A stretch of 39,640 bases of DNA from Aliarcobacter sp. (GTDB lineage Bacteria > Campylobacterota > Campylobacteria > Campylobacterales > Arcobacteraceae): assembly GCA_028681275.1 (NCBI GenBank), contig JAQUIV010000005.1, forward strand, positions 1 through 39,640, read 5' to 3'. Positions 1 through 9,784 of the stretch are shown piece after piece. A program made the translations under genes and the position numbers. Position 1 is the first letter of the stretch; each line of letters starts with the position of its first letter. Below the pieces are notes generated by a model. It saw only the letters and a program-made list of their open reading frames with translations, had not been told where the DNA came from and did not search any database.

Positions 1-38
1 TTCTTTCGTTTGATGCGCTTCAGTCAAATTGGACGGGA

Positions 39-67
39 ATTATAATAGATTCTTTTACCTTTGTCAA
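39..67 (-). promoter_or_regulatory. Consensus sigma70 promoter reading leftwards out of the window (TTGACA-17 bp-TATAAT)
   Basis: Reverse complement of 39-67 reads TTGACA AAGGTAAAAGAATCTAT TATAAT: exact -35 and -10 hexamers with a 17 bp spacer, followed by a GC-rich TTCCCGTCC segment. Confidence 0.8.
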
Positions 68-319
68 GACCTTACAGCTGAAATTTGGCTTAAATTTTTG
101 GATTTAGCGTTTTTTATACTCTTTTTGAGGTTTTTACTATACTTTGTTTGGGTTTTACTCTATTATTCTCACTTTATATATTAATTTGATAATTTTTATC
201 CAACATATTAATCTTTTATTTACCTTTTTACTATATTATAATCCTTATATCGTTATATATAAGAATTAATATAACTTCTTATAGAATAACGAAATTAAAA
301 AATATAAAAGGAAAAGTAT

Positions 320-1021
320 ATGTACAATAGAGATTATTTATCAAATCAATCTTCACAATATACACAAGAATCATCTCAAGTTCAGTTAATGAGCTTTTTA
401 AAAGCTACTTATCAACTATTTGCTGGTTCTTTATTAGCAGCAACTGCTGGTGCTTATATTGGTTTAGGAATTGTTTCACTATTAATGGGACCTGTTAAAT
501 GGGTTTTATTTGCTGTTGAACTAGCATTAATATTTTTTGTTATTCCAAGAGTTAAACACACTCCAGGTGTTAACTTGGCTGTATTATTTGCATTTACATT
601 TATAACAGGTTTAACAATTGCTCCATTATTAGCTTCAATTTTTGCAATGCCTGATGGTGCTTCTATTGTTGGTCAAGCATTTTTAATGACTTCAGTTGCA
701 TTTGGTGGAATTTCAATGTTTGCTATGACAACTAAAAGAGATTTCTCTTCTATGGGGAAATTTTTATTTATTGCTTTAATCATTATGATTGTTGCTGGTA
801 TCTCAAATATCTTTATTCAATCTTCAATGATGCAATTAGCAATCGCAAGTGTTGGTGCTTTATTATTTTCTGCGTTCATCTTATATGACACACAAAATAT
901 AATTAAAGGTCAATATGATTCTCCAATTGAAGCAGCTCTTGCTTTATATTTAGATTTCTTCAATTTGTTTATATCTTTATTACAAATTTTAGGAATTATG
1001 AATAGTGGAGATAAAGAATAA
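320..1021 (+). CDS. Bax inhibitor-1/YccA family membrane protein
   Basis: 233 aa, multiple TM segments, BI-1-like C-terminus (ALALYLDFFNLFISLLQILG); RBS AAAAGGAAAAG upstream. Confidence 0.85.
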   Translation: MYNRDYLSNQSSQYTQESSQVQLMSFLKATYQLFAGSLLAATAGAYIGLGIVSLLMGPVKWVLFAVELALIFFVIPRVKHTPGVNLAVLFAFTFITGLTIAPLLASIFAMPDGASIVGQAFLMTSVAFGGISMFAMTTKRDFSSMGKFLFIALIIMIVAGISNIFIQSSMMQLAIASVGALLFSAFILYDTQNIIKGQYDSPIEAALALYLDFFNLFISLLQILGIMNSGDKE

Positions 1022-1045
1022 AACTAACTCGAAAGAGTTAGTTTT
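1020..1045 (+). terminator. Rho-independent terminator overlapping the stop codon of the BI-1 gene
   Basis: AAAACTAACTC-GAAA-GAGTTAGTTTT, perfect 11 bp stem ending in a T-run. Confidence 0.8.
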
Positions 1046-1060
1046 AAACTACAATATTCT

Positions 1061-1465
1061 ATGAATGAAAACTACTTAAGACTTATTGATGCAAATCTAA
1101 ATAGACTACGAGAAGGAATTCGAGTTGTTGAAGATATATTTAGATATGTTTATAACGATAAGCAAACTGCATTAAAACTAAAAGAACTTAGACATTTATC
1201 AAGATTAGAAAACTATATTGAATTGCTTGAAACAAGAGATGTTAAAAATGATGTTTTAAGAAGTTCTATAAAAAGTGAACAAAATCGAACTGATTTATAC
1301 TCAATTTTGATAGCTAATTTTAAAAGAGCTCAAGAGAGTTCAAGAGTTCTTGAAGAATTCTGCAAATTAATCTCAATAAAAGATAGTGAAAATTTCAAAT
1401 ATATAAGATATGAACTTTATAATTTAGAAATTGTTTTAACAAAAATTACTTCAAACTCTAAATAA
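1061..1465 (+). CDS. Stand-alone ThiD2-like (ThiE N-terminal type) thiamine-related protein
   Basis: DANLNRLREGIRVVEDIFRY...LRHLSR...FKRAQESSRVLEEFCKL matches the ThiD2/ThiE-associated domain pattern; no ThiE barrel follows. Confidence 0.7.
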   Translation: MNENYLRLIDANLNRLREGIRVVEDIFRYVYNDKQTALKLKELRHLSRLENYIELLETRDVKNDVLRSSIKSEQNRTDLYSILIANFKRAQESSRVLEEFCKLISIKDSENFKYIRYELYNLEIVLTKITSNSK

Positions 1466-2109
1466 TTTAAATTATAATCTTTATATAGTTTTTTAGCATC
1501 TTTAAAATCCAACGAAGCTTCTCCACTTACACCAGATTTTTTAATATAATCAAATAAATCTTTTTTATTATCAAACTCTAACTTGTACAAAATAGTTTCA
1601 AATTCACATTTAAAATATTTTGAAAAAGCTTCTTTAATCGAATCTTCATCCAATATAGGTGATTTTGTTTTAGTAAGTTCTTGGATTGTTTTAAAAGTAT
1701 TTGAAGTAAATAAAACAGCATTTATTTCATTTGTTATATAAGAGAGATGTTTTATTATTTTAGATAAATCCTTTGACCACTGCAATGCTGAAGATGACAA
1801 AACAATATCATAAGAGTTATCTTTTATTTCATCTAAAAACTCTTGTGTATCAAAATCGAAACATTTTACTTCTATATTTTCACCCTTTGGATGTAGTTCA
1901 CACATAGAAGGTGAAAAGTCTATTGCTTTATAAAACTCTAAATCCCAAAAAATATGATTATAAACTTGACCTGAGCCACAACCTAACTCTAAAACTCTTT
2001 TTGGTTGAAATTTTAATTCTCTTACAAGTGATTTTGCAACAATCTGTTGAATAATATTGTGATTTTTATACTCTTTTGCATATTTTGAAAATTGGTTTTT
2101 AACTGACAA
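1417..2109 (-). CDS. SAM-dependent methyltransferase, BioC-like (malonyl-ACP O-methyltransferase)
   Basis: Class I MTase motif VLELGCGSGQVY, LSSSALQWSKDL typical of BioC. Confidence 0.75.
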   Translation of the reverse strand: MSVKNQFSKYAKEYKNHNIIQQIVAKSLVRELKFQPKRVLELGCGSGQVYNHIFWDLEFYKAIDFSPSMCELHPKGENIEVKCFDFDTQEFLDEIKDNSYDIVLSSSALQWSKDLSKIIKHLSYITNEINAVLFTSNTFKTIQELTKTKSPILDEDSIKEAFSKYFKCEFETILYKLEFDNKKDLFDYIKKSGVSGEASLDFKDAKKLYKDYNLNYLEFEVIFVKTISKL

Positions 2110-2216
2110 ATTTACTCTTTATAAAATTTCTTTGGAAGTGCTTTAATATCCATTTTAACTTATTCTTAATAAGTTTTAGATAAAATAACTACCATTTTTA
2201 AAAAAGGAAATAGATA

Positions 2217-2561
2217 ATGACATCTACACTTTTAATCGTTCAGTTTGTATTAGCAATTTTACTAACAATAATAGTTTTACTTCAAAAAAGTTCAAGCATG
2301 GGTCTTGGAGCTTATAGCGGAAGTAATGACTCATTATTTGGGGCAAAAGGTCCTGCAAACTTTTTAACAAAAGCTACTATGGCTTTAGGTTTAGTTTTTG
2401 TAATAAATACTGTTGCTTTAGGTTATTTATATAATCAACAAAGAAATCAAAGTGCTGTTGATACAGTAAAAACAGACTCTTTAATTCCTTCAACTCCAGT
2501 AACACAAACATCTCAAGCACCCGCTGCACCAACAGCTCCTGTAACAACAGAAAATAAATAA
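2217..2561 (+). CDS. secG: Preprotein translocase subunit SecG
   Basis: LLIVQFVLAILLTIIVLLQKSSSMGLGAYSGSNDSLFGAKGPANFLTKAT is SecG-typical. Confidence 0.93.
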   Translation: MTSTLLIVQFVLAILLTIIVLLQKSSSMGLGAYSGSNDSLFGAKGPANFLTKATMALGLVFVINTVALGYLYNQQRNQSAVDTVKTDSLIPSTPVTQTSQAPAAPTAPVTTENK

Positions 2562-2576
2562 AATAAAGGAGAATTA

Positions 2577-3134
2577 ATGTTAGAAGAAATATATGCTCAA
2601 ACAAAAGATCATATGGAAAAATCTATTGAAGCATTAAAAAAAGATTATAAATCTTTAAGAACTGGAAAAGTTAATGTTAATATTTTAGATGGAATTAGAA
2701 TTGATTATTATGGAACACCAACTGATTTAAGTCAAGTAGGTTCTGTTTTAGCTCCTGATGCAACTACAATTGTTATTAATCCTTGGGAAAAAAATCTTTT
2801 AGGTGCAATTGATAAAGCTATTCAAACTGCAAATATTGGTGTTAATCCGAATAATGATGGTGTTGTAATTAAATTATTCTTCCCACCAATGACAGTTGAA
2901 CAAAGACAAAATACTGCAAAACAAGCAAAAACTATGACTGATAACGCAAAAGTTGCAATTAGAAATATCAGACAAAATGCTAATACAAAAGCAAAAAATC
3001 TTCTAAAAGATAAATTAATCACTGAAGATGAAAATAAAAGAGCGCAAGACGAAATCCAAAAAATAACTGATTCTTATGTTTTAAAAGCTGATGAAACTTT
3101 AAAAACAAAAGAAAAAGAAATATTAACGGTTTGA
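2577..3134 (+). CDS. frr: Ribosome recycling factor
   Basis: 185 aa; [45 protein letters not shown]. Confidence 0.97.
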   Translation: MLEEIYAQTKDHMEKSIEALKKDYKSLRTGKVNVNILDGIRIDYYGTPTDLSQVGSVLAPDATTIVINPWEKNLLGAIDKAIQTANIGVNPNNDGVVIKLFFPPMTVEQRQNTAKQAKTMTDNAKVAIRNIRQNANTKAKNLLKDKLITEDENKRAQDEIQKITDSYVLKADETLKTKEKEILTV

Positions 3135-3136
3135 TT

Positions 3137-3745
3137 ATGAATGTAGCACAAATATACAAAGATGCACAGGCATTATTAGAAGGTCACTTCAAATTAAGTA
3201 GTGGAAATCACTCGAAATTTTATTTACAATCTGCAAAAGTTTTAGAAGATCCAAAAACTGCAAAACTTTTAGCAGAAGCACTTGCTGTTCAGATTAAAGA
3301 ATCAGGTATCAAAGTTGATGCTGTTTGTTCTCCTGCTCTTGGTGGATTAATTGCTGGTTTTGCACTTGCAACTGCGCTTGATGTAAGATTTATTTTTGCA
3401 GAAAGAGTTGATGGTGAAATGACAATTAGAAGAGGTTTTGAAGTTAAAGAAGGTGAAAACTATATCATTTGTGAAGATATTATCACAACTGGTGGAAGTG
3501 CACTTGAAGCTGCGAAGCAAGTTGAAAATGCTGGTGGAAATATCGTTGCATATGCTGCACTTGCTAACAGAGGATTTTGTTCAAGAGTTGGAAGTACTTT
3601 AGAAGCAAAAGATAATTGTAAACTACCACTTAATAAACCACTTTTTGCATTAGATGATTTTACATTTGAGATGTATGCTCCTGATGATTGTCCAATGTGT
3701 AAAGAAGGAAGTATTGCTTATAAACCAGGAAGTAGAGGAAATTAA
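3137..3745 (+). CDS. pyrE: Orotate phosphoribosyltransferase
   Basis: [30 protein letters not shown] and PRPP motif [16 protein letters not shown] at 3137 preferred over the TTG at 3131 in the ORF track. Confidence 0.95.
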   Translation: MNVAQIYKDAQALLEGHFKLSSGNHSKFYLQSAKVLEDPKTAKLLAEALAVQIKESGIKVDAVCSPALGGLIAGFALATALDVRFIFAERVDGEMTIRRGFEVKEGENYIICEDIITTGGSALEAAKQVENAGGNIVAYAALANRGFCSRVGSTLEAKDNCKLPLNKPLFALDDFTFEMYAPDDCPMCKEGSIAYKPGSRGN

Positions 3746-4224
3746 TGGCTAAATGGAGAGATGTTAAACAAAATAGAAATCAAAAAAAAACTATTGAATC
3801 TATTAAAAATTCATCGAAAGATGATTTAGCATCTATTCCATCAAGACTAAAAGCCTTTCTTACAGATACTTTTTTAATCACTACTCCTATTTTTTATATT
3901 GTAATATATTTAATTATGGGAAGTGGTGCTGAATTTGCCGAAAATAGAGGTTTAGGTTGGGGAATAATATTTGGCGTTCATGCAACTATTATTTTAATAT
4001 TTTGGCTAAAAAATGGTCAAACTCCAGGACTTAAAGCTTACGATATAAAACTTGTTGATAATATTACAAAACAAAGAGTTTCTGTAATACAAGTTCTTGT
4101 TCGATACTTAACAACACTATTTGCTGTGGTATCAATATTTTTACTTTTTATCCCTTTTTTTAATAAAGATAAAAAAACATTCCAAGATATTCTTTCAAAC
4201 ACTATTATAATCAACGATAAATAA
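3745..4224 (+). CDS. RDD family membrane protein
   Basis: RLKAFLTDTFLI...GQTPGLKAYDIKLVD, RDD pattern. Confidence 0.8.
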   Translation: MAKWRDVKQNRNQKKTIESIKNSSKDDLASIPSRLKAFLTDTFLITTPIFYIVIYLIMGSGAEFAENRGLGWGIIFGVHATIILIFWLKNGQTPGLKAYDIKLVDNITKQRVSVIQVLVRYLTTLFAVVSIFLLFIPFFNKDKKTFQDILSNTIIINDK

Positions 4225-5312
4225 TGCTTTTTTTTAATCTATCAGCATTTTACTTTTTTTATTTCGCAGCAGTTGGAGTTTATGTAATATTTTTACCAAA
4301 AGTGTTACATGATATTGGATACACAACTTTTGATATTGGTATTATTTTAGCAATTCCATTATTGATGAAATTTATCACACCTTTTATGTTTTTAAAATAT
4401 ATAAAACTAAATCAAAAGATGTTTAAAACTGCCCTTGCTATATTGATTATTTTATCAGCGATGTTTTATCTAACACTTGAAAACTTTTATCTTTTTATGA
4501 TTAATAATGCTCTTTTAGGAGTTTGTTTATCTTTGATTTTACCTTATCTTGAAGTGACTGCTGTTTCAAATTTAGGGAAAGAAAAATATGGGAAATCAAG
4601 ACTTTTTGGTTCAATTGGATTTATGATAATATCTTTGGTTTTAGCAAAGTTTTTAACTGAACCTTATATTGCAGTTCACTACTATTTAGTTCTAAATATT
4701 TTAACTGTTATATTTGCACTTTTGCTTTTACGATTTGATGTGGAACAAAAAGAAGAAGAGAAAAATATACCTTTTTCATTTTTAAAATTCTTACCTTTTT
4801 GGCTTAGTCTATTTTTTATGCAAATAAGTTTTGGAGCATTTTATAACTTCTTTACTATTTATGAAAGACAACATGGAATAAGTCTTGAAATGACCTCTTA
4901 TCTCTGGTCTTTTGGAGTTATTTGTGAAATATTAATGTTATATTTTCAAGCGCCACTTTTGAAAAATAATCTACTTAATATTATAAAATTTTGTGTAGCA
5001 GTTACAACATTTAGATGGCTATTATTGTATTTATATCCAGATTCATTGAGCCTAACATTTTTCACCCAATCAATCCACGCTTTTTCTTTTGGGCTTTATC
5101 ATAGTGCTGTGATTATTTATTTATATACATTATATGAAAATAAAAAATTAGCTCAACAATTTATGTATGGAGTTACTTATGGACTTGGTGGATTTATTGG
5201 TGCTTTAGTTGCAGGTGCTGTTTATGGGGAATATTTATTTTTATTTAGTGCCCTATTTTCGCTATTATCTCTAATAGCTTTATATTTTATAAAAAACAAA
5301 AAACATATTTAA
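4224..5312 (+). CDS. MFS transporter (MFS_1-like/HcaT-type)
   Basis: About 12 hydrophobic segments; YGKSRLFGSIGFMI motif typical of LacY/HcaT-like MFS. Confidence 0.75.
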   Translation: MLFFNLSAFYFFYFAAVGVYVIFLPKVLHDIGYTTFDIGIILAIPLLMKFITPFMFLKYIKLNQKMFKTALAILIILSAMFYLTLENFYLFMINNALLGVCLSLILPYLEVTAVSNLGKEKYGKSRLFGSIGFMIISLVLAKFLTEPYIAVHYYLVLNILTVIFALLLLRFDVEQKEEEKNIPFSFLKFLPFWLSLFFMQISFGAFYNFFTIYERQHGISLEMTSYLWSFGVICEILMLYFQAPLLKNNLLNIIKFCVAVTTFRWLLLYLYPDSLSLTFFTQSIHAFSFGLYHSAVIIYLYTLYENKKLAQQFMYGVTYGLGGFIGALVAGAVYGEYLFLFSALFSLLSLIALYFIKNKKHI

Positions 5313-5326
5313 ATGAAAGGATTTAC

Positions 5327-7132
5327 ATGAAACACATATTATTATTCTTGTTTTTAATATCAACATCTTTTGCTCTTAGCATAGATAAAACTTGGTATGA
5401 AAATACAAATGAAGAGTTGGCAAAATTATATACAACTCAAACTACTAAAATCAGTTCTACAAAAAATGATTTATCTCCTGAAAATAAAGAGCAGGTTGAA
5501 TATCAACTTTTATTACTGAAAAAATTACAATCTATATTAAAAGAAGAAAATACTTTTGTCTTCAAAAATATAGAAGAGATAACAACTATTGACAAATATA
5601 TTGAACAAGTAAAAGAGTATTTAAAAACTGACGAAGAGTTTAATGTAGTTAAAAATGAGTTCGCAGAAAACAACAATAAAATAAATCTGCTAGAAGAACA
5701 AATTGATAAATTAACAAATAAAGAAGAGATAAGTACAATAAATTCTCAATTATTGTATGCATATTATATTCTTAAAAATAAACAAAATAAATCAACTATT
5801 GATGAATATACAAAATATCAAACTAACTTCAAAAAGATATTATTAGATAGTTTAGAAAGTGCAAAATTTGTTGTTAATCCAACTCTTAATACTAAAATTG
5901 ATAAAGCTTTAGAAAATTTTAATGAGTTAATTAAAGATGAAAAGAAGTTATCTCTTTCTTATGATAAAGCTAAAATTACAGAAAATGAAACAAAAATAAA
6001 AGCCCTTGATTTACAAATTGAACAACTAAAAAATGATAAATCAAAACTAATAAATCAAATCGTTTATCTAAAAATTGAAGAGTTATTACCTATATTAAAA
6101 GATAAAAAATCTGAATACTTTGAATTACAAAACAAATTACAACTGTTTACAAAAGAACATCAAGCTAATTATGAGTCATTGAATGAATTATTTAAATATT
6201 TATCAAGAGAAAGATTAGGTGTTACTCAAACAACTTTTGCAGATACAAAACAAAGTTTTATCGATATTATAAAATATGGATGGGCTGAACTTAATAATCC
6301 AATTATTCCAATCGGTGATGGAGTTTCTATTTTAGCAGTTATAAAATTCTTATTAATATTTATTGTAGGATTCTCAATTGCAACTTTTTATAGAAAAAAA
6401 ATCACTAATGCAAGTACAAATTATTTAAGAAATACTTCAATTGCAACAAGAACTATGCTTGCAAATTTAGGATATTACTTTTTAGTTGCAATAACTTTTG
6501 TTTTTGGTTTAAAATCAGTTGGTATTGACTTATCTTCACTTACAATTTTAGTTGGAGCTTTATCAGTAGGTATTGGGTTTGGTTTACAAAATATTGTTTC
6601 AAACTTTATCTCTGGAATTATTTTAATCTTTGAAAAATCTATTCAAGTTGGACACATAATTGAAATCGCATCAGGAGTAAGAGGAAAAGTTAGTCAAATA
6701 AATATGAGAAGTAGTGTTATTACTACTTTTGATAACATTGATATTATTATTCCAAATGCAACTTTAATTCAAAATAATGTTATAAATCTTACTTTCTCAG
6801 ATGATATAAGAAGATTAAATATTCCATTTGGAATAGCTTATGGTTCTGATATTGACCATGTAATTAAAATTATTTTAGAATCTTTAAATAGTAGTTCTTT
6901 AACTTATATAAGAAGTACTCCTGAAAAAGCACCAAAAGTTAGAATGACTTTAATGGGACCTAGTTCAATTGATTTTGAATTACTTGTTTGGATAAGTGAA
7001 AATCCTGATGAAAATGGAGTTGGTTCGTCAAATATGTCTGACTTCTTGATTTTTGTATATAAAACTTTACAAGCAAATAATATAGAAATTCCATTCCCTC
7101 AAATGGATGTTCATTTAAGAAAAGAGTTATAA
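5327..7132 (+). CDS. Mechanosensitive ion channel, MscS/MscK-like with periplasmic coiled-coil N-terminus
   Basis: Signal peptide, long coiled coil, then GALSVGIGFGLQNIVSNFISGIILIFEKSIQVGHIIEI (MscS pore/beta domain). Confidence 0.93.
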   Translation: MKHILLFLFLISTSFALSIDKTWYENTNEELAKLYTTQTTKISSTKNDLSPENKEQVEYQLLLLKKLQSILKEENTFVFKNIEEITTIDKYIEQVKEYLKTDEEFNVVKNEFAENNNKINLLEEQIDKLTNKEEISTINSQLLYAYYILKNKQNKSTIDEYTKYQTNFKKILLDSLESAKFVVNPTLNTKIDKALENFNELIKDEKKLSLSYDKAKITENETKIKALDLQIEQLKNDKSKLINQIVYLKIEELLPILKDKKSEYFELQNKLQLFTKEHQANYESLNELFKYLSRERLGVTQTTFADTKQSFIDIIKYGWAELNNPIIPIGDGVSILAVIKFLLIFIVGFSIATFYRKKITNASTNYLRNTSIATRTMLANLGYYFLVAITFVFGLKSVGIDLSSLTILVGALSVGIGFGLQNIVSNFISGIILIFEKSIQVGHIIEIASGVRGKVSQINMRSSVITTFDNIDIIIPNATLIQNNVINLTFSDDIRRLNIPFGIAYGSDIDHVIKIILESLNSSSLTYIRSTPEKAPKVRMTLMGPSSIDFELLVWISENPDENGVGSSNMSDFLIFVYKTLQANNIEIPFPQMDVHLRKEL

Positions 7133-7155
7133 GAGATTTAAACTCTCTTATAACT
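7125..7155. terminator. Hairpin terminator between convergent genes (likely bidirectional)
   Basis: AGTTATAAGAGA-TTTAAAC-TCTCTTATAACT perfect 12 bp inverted repeat. Confidence 0.7.
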
Positions 7156-7160
7156 AACCA

Positions 7161-8120
7161 TTAAATCCATTTCTTCTTCTTAAATAATATCAACTGAAAA
7201 GTTGCTATTGCTATTAATATAACTAAAAAATTAAAAAATGCTCTTTCATTATCTGCACCTGGAATTCCATCTACATTTATTCCCAAAAGCCCTGTTAAAA
7301 AAGTTAAGGGTAAAAATATCACAGAAATAATTGATAAAACATACATCTTTTTATTCATTTGTTCACTAAGTTTATTTGATAACTCTTCTTGTATTAAAGC
7401 CACTTTATCTCTAATTGTATCAAGCTCCTCAATATATCTCATTAATTGGTCATTTGTTTCTCTTAACTCAATTTTTTCATAGTCACTTATCCAAGTAACT
7501 TTGTCATGGTAAAGTTTTGACATAGCCTCTTTTTGAGGGAATAAATACCTTCTTAAAATAATAGTTTCTCTTCGAATAGCCATTAATTCACTTCTAAATT
7601 TTGAATCGCTTGAATCCATCAAACTCTCTTCTAAAGAATCTGTTCTATCTTCTAATTCATCAATTACACCTTCCATTCTTGATGTAACTCTATAAGTTAA
7701 TTCATTTAAAAATTCAGAAGAAGATTTTGGTCCTATTCCTTTTTTTAAAGAATCCATTATTTCATCAATCGATAAAAGATTTCTTCTTTTTGTAGTTATA
7801 ATTAAATTAGAAGAGATAAAAAGCCTAATTGAAACCATGTCTTCAGGTTTTGAATTTGGATTTAAATTTATACCTCTTAATGCAATCAAAAAAGAGTCAT
7901 TTAAAATAGTTGTTCTAGGTCTTGTCTCTTCTGTTAATAAAGCATCCATAGCAACAGAATCAATCCCACTTTTATTTCTAATCCAATCTTTTGCCATTTG
8001 ACTTGAATAATCAAAATGTACCCATAAAATTCCATCTTCTGGAAGAGTGCTTCCATTTATTTCATCATAACTTAACTCTTTAGCATTCCCATTTCTATCC
8101 AATAATAAGGCGTGATTCAA
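7161..8120 (-). CDS. CorA-family divalent cation transporter, ZntB-like
   Basis: C-terminal VIFLPLTFLTGLLGINVDGIPGADN, two C-terminal TM helices; GIN in place of canonical GMN. Confidence 0.85.
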   Translation of the reverse strand: MNHALLLDRNGNAKELSYDEINGSTLPEDGILWVHFDYSSQMAKDWIRNKSGIDSVAMDALLTEETRPRTTILNDSFLIALRGINLNPNSKPEDMVSIRLFISSNLIITTKRRNLLSIDEIMDSLKKGIGPKSSSEFLNELTYRVTSRMEGVIDELEDRTDSLEESLMDSSDSKFRSELMAIRRETIILRRYLFPQKEAMSKLYHDKVTWISDYEKIELRETNDQLMRYIEELDTIRDKVALIQEELSNKLSEQMNKKMYVLSIISVIFLPLTFLTGLLGINVDGIPGADNERAFFNFLVILIAIATFQLILFKKKKWI

Positions 8121-8130
8121 ATCTTTTCCT

Positions 8131-8871
8131 TTATTTTATACTATAAACTATTTCTGTTTTTAATTTTTGTTTTTTAATCTCTTCAATTTGTAAATTCTCT
8201 ATTTGCATATTCATCAATTCATCAATTGTTTTAATATCATTTTGAGCTAATAGTTTTAAAATTATTCCCCTATAAGCTTTTGCCCAATGACTCACAACTT
8301 TTCCATCTTTTATAAATTTCATTGTTGTATATGGTTTTTCTATTTTGTAAAACTTTTCATAAAATCCAGCTCTTAAATCAATAATATCTTCATTTTCTAA
8401 ATATTCATCTAAAACTTTTGAGAAATTATCCATATAAAACTTTTCAATTTTTAAATTAGAAAAAGTCTCCCCTTGTTTTAATTTATAATCAGGAAGCCCT
8501 AAATCCCCTGCTTTTAAAACTCCAAAAAGATTTGAGAAAATCAAAACATTTTCATCAATATAAGTTTTTTCATTTGATTTTAGTTTTGAATATTCTAAAT
8601 AATCAAAAGCAACTCCATCATATCTTTGAATTACTTTTGTTGTAGGTGTTGTAAATAAATTCTTTGAATACTGTTCTAATACATCCTCTTTTTTTGTTCC
8701 AAAAAGTTTTATTAACTCCTCTTTTGAAGCACTTGTAATAAAATCATTATATTGTTTTACAATTTCCATTCTTTTTTCAAATAGTTCTGGAAAAATAAAA
8801 CTGTTTTTATCAAAAGAAGTTTCATCTCCACCAGCTATTTTTGTTTCACTTGGAGAAAATAGTATTTTCAT
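8131..8871 (-). CDS. yaaA: Peroxide stress protein YaaA (DUF328/UPF0246)
   Basis: MKILFSPSETK..., IDLRAGFYEKFYKI, KAYRGIILKLLAQN; YaaA-typical. Confidence 0.85.
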   Translation of the reverse strand: MKILFSPSETKIAGGDETSFDKNSFIFPELFEKRMEIVKQYNDFITSASKEELIKLFGTKKEDVLEQYSKNLFTTPTTKVIQRYDGVAFDYLEYSKLKSNEKTYIDENVLIFSNLFGVLKAGDLGLPDYKLKQGETFSNLKIEKFYMDNFSKVLDEYLENEDIIDLRAGFYEKFYKIEKPYTTMKFIKDGKVVSHWAKAYRGIILKLLAQNDIKTIDELMNMQIENLQIEEIKKQKLKTEIVYSIK

Positions 8872-9296
8872 TTTTGTCCTTCTTCTATAAATTGTCCATC
8901 AACATATTTCCAAATTCCCTCAGTTTTTAGAAATCTACTTTTTTCAATAAATGAAATATCATTTTTATCTTGAAATAAAGTAGCTTTAAATGTCACAAAA
9001 CTCTCAACTTCACCATCAATAAACTCTAAAATCTCTAACTTCTCAAATTTTGTATTTTTTGAGAAATTCAAAATATCATTATTCCAAGATTTTAGCTCTA
9101 AAGTAAAATCAGGATTATTTTCGTGAGTTGTAAAAATTATATATTCACTATTACAAACAGCAAATGCACTAAATCTTGATTTCATAAGCTCTAGAGCATT
9201 TTTTGGAAAACTAATTTTATCGTGAAAGGGTTTGCAACATTTTTTATATTTTTTTAAAGAGCCACAAGGACAAGTATCATTTGGGGAAAATTTCAA
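8868..9296 (-). CDS. YchJ family SEC-C metal-binding protein
   Basis: N-terminal CPCGSLKKYKKCCKPFH plus YchJ-like domain (LMKSRFSAFAVCNSEYIIFTTH). Confidence 0.88.
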   Translation of the reverse strand: MKFSPNDTCPCGSLKKYKKCCKPFHDKISFPKNALELMKSRFSAFAVCNSEYIIFTTHENNPDFTLELKSWNNDILNFSKNTKFEKLEILEFIDGEVESFVTFKATLFQDKNDISFIEKSRFLKTEGIWKYVDGQFIEEGQK

Positions 9297-9350
9297 AATA
9301 GAACCTTATTAAATTTTAGGGATTCTATCATAAATGAAGTAAAAATCTAA

Positions 9351-9369
9351 AATGGGAAAACTTCCCATT
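9351..9369 (-). terminator. Hairpin terminator downstream of the ComEA-like gene
   Basis: AATGGGAA-AAC-TTCCCATT, T-rich on the minus strand. Confidence 0.65.
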
Positions 9370-9373
9370 TAGA

Positions 9374-9727
9374 CTATAATTTAGGTACTAAACTTCCTGT
9401 TGTTTTTTCTATTTTTTTATCAACAGCATTGTTTAGCTCTTTTTTCTTCTCTTCTTTTTTTTCTTCAACTTTTTTGTTTATATTTTCTTTTGAAATTGGA
9501 TTTGCTTCTTTTACATTTCCAACTATACTATCTCCAAAACCTTTGATGTTTTTTAAATCTTCAGGATTATTTATCGTATTTGTTTTTCTATACTCAATAA
9601 TCTGTTCAGCTTTTTTTTCACCGATTCCTTTGATTCCCATTAACTCCTCTTTTGAAGCTGTTTGCAGATTAATTTGTGCAAACAAAAAAGAACAACAAAA
9701 TACCAAAAATACAACTATTTTTTTCAT
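9374..9727 (-). CDS. ComEA-like helix-hairpin-helix DNA-binding protein (secreted)
   Basis: Signal peptide then INLQTASKEELMGIKGIGEKKAEQIIEYRKTNTINNPEDLKNIKGFGDSIV. Confidence 0.88.
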   Translation of the reverse strand: MKKIVVFLVFCCSFLFAQINLQTASKEELMGIKGIGEKKAEQIIEYRKTNTINNPEDLKNIKGFGDSIVGNVKEANPISKENINKKVEEKKEEKKKELNNAVDKKIEKTTGSLVPKL

Positions 9728-9784
9728 CTTTCTTCCTTTTAAATAATTTAATAAATTATATATTAATTATATTTAAAATTACTA

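Noticed and set aside
2377-2604. Minus-strand ORF over secG
   Set aside because: Low-complexity antisense reading of secG/frr; no family resemblance.
2822-3022. Minus-strand ORF inside frr
   Set aside because: Antisense to a confidently identified housekeeping gene.
3131-3136. TTG start for pyrE overlapping frr
   Set aside because: ATG at 3137 fits the PyrE N-terminus ([18 protein letters not shown]) better.
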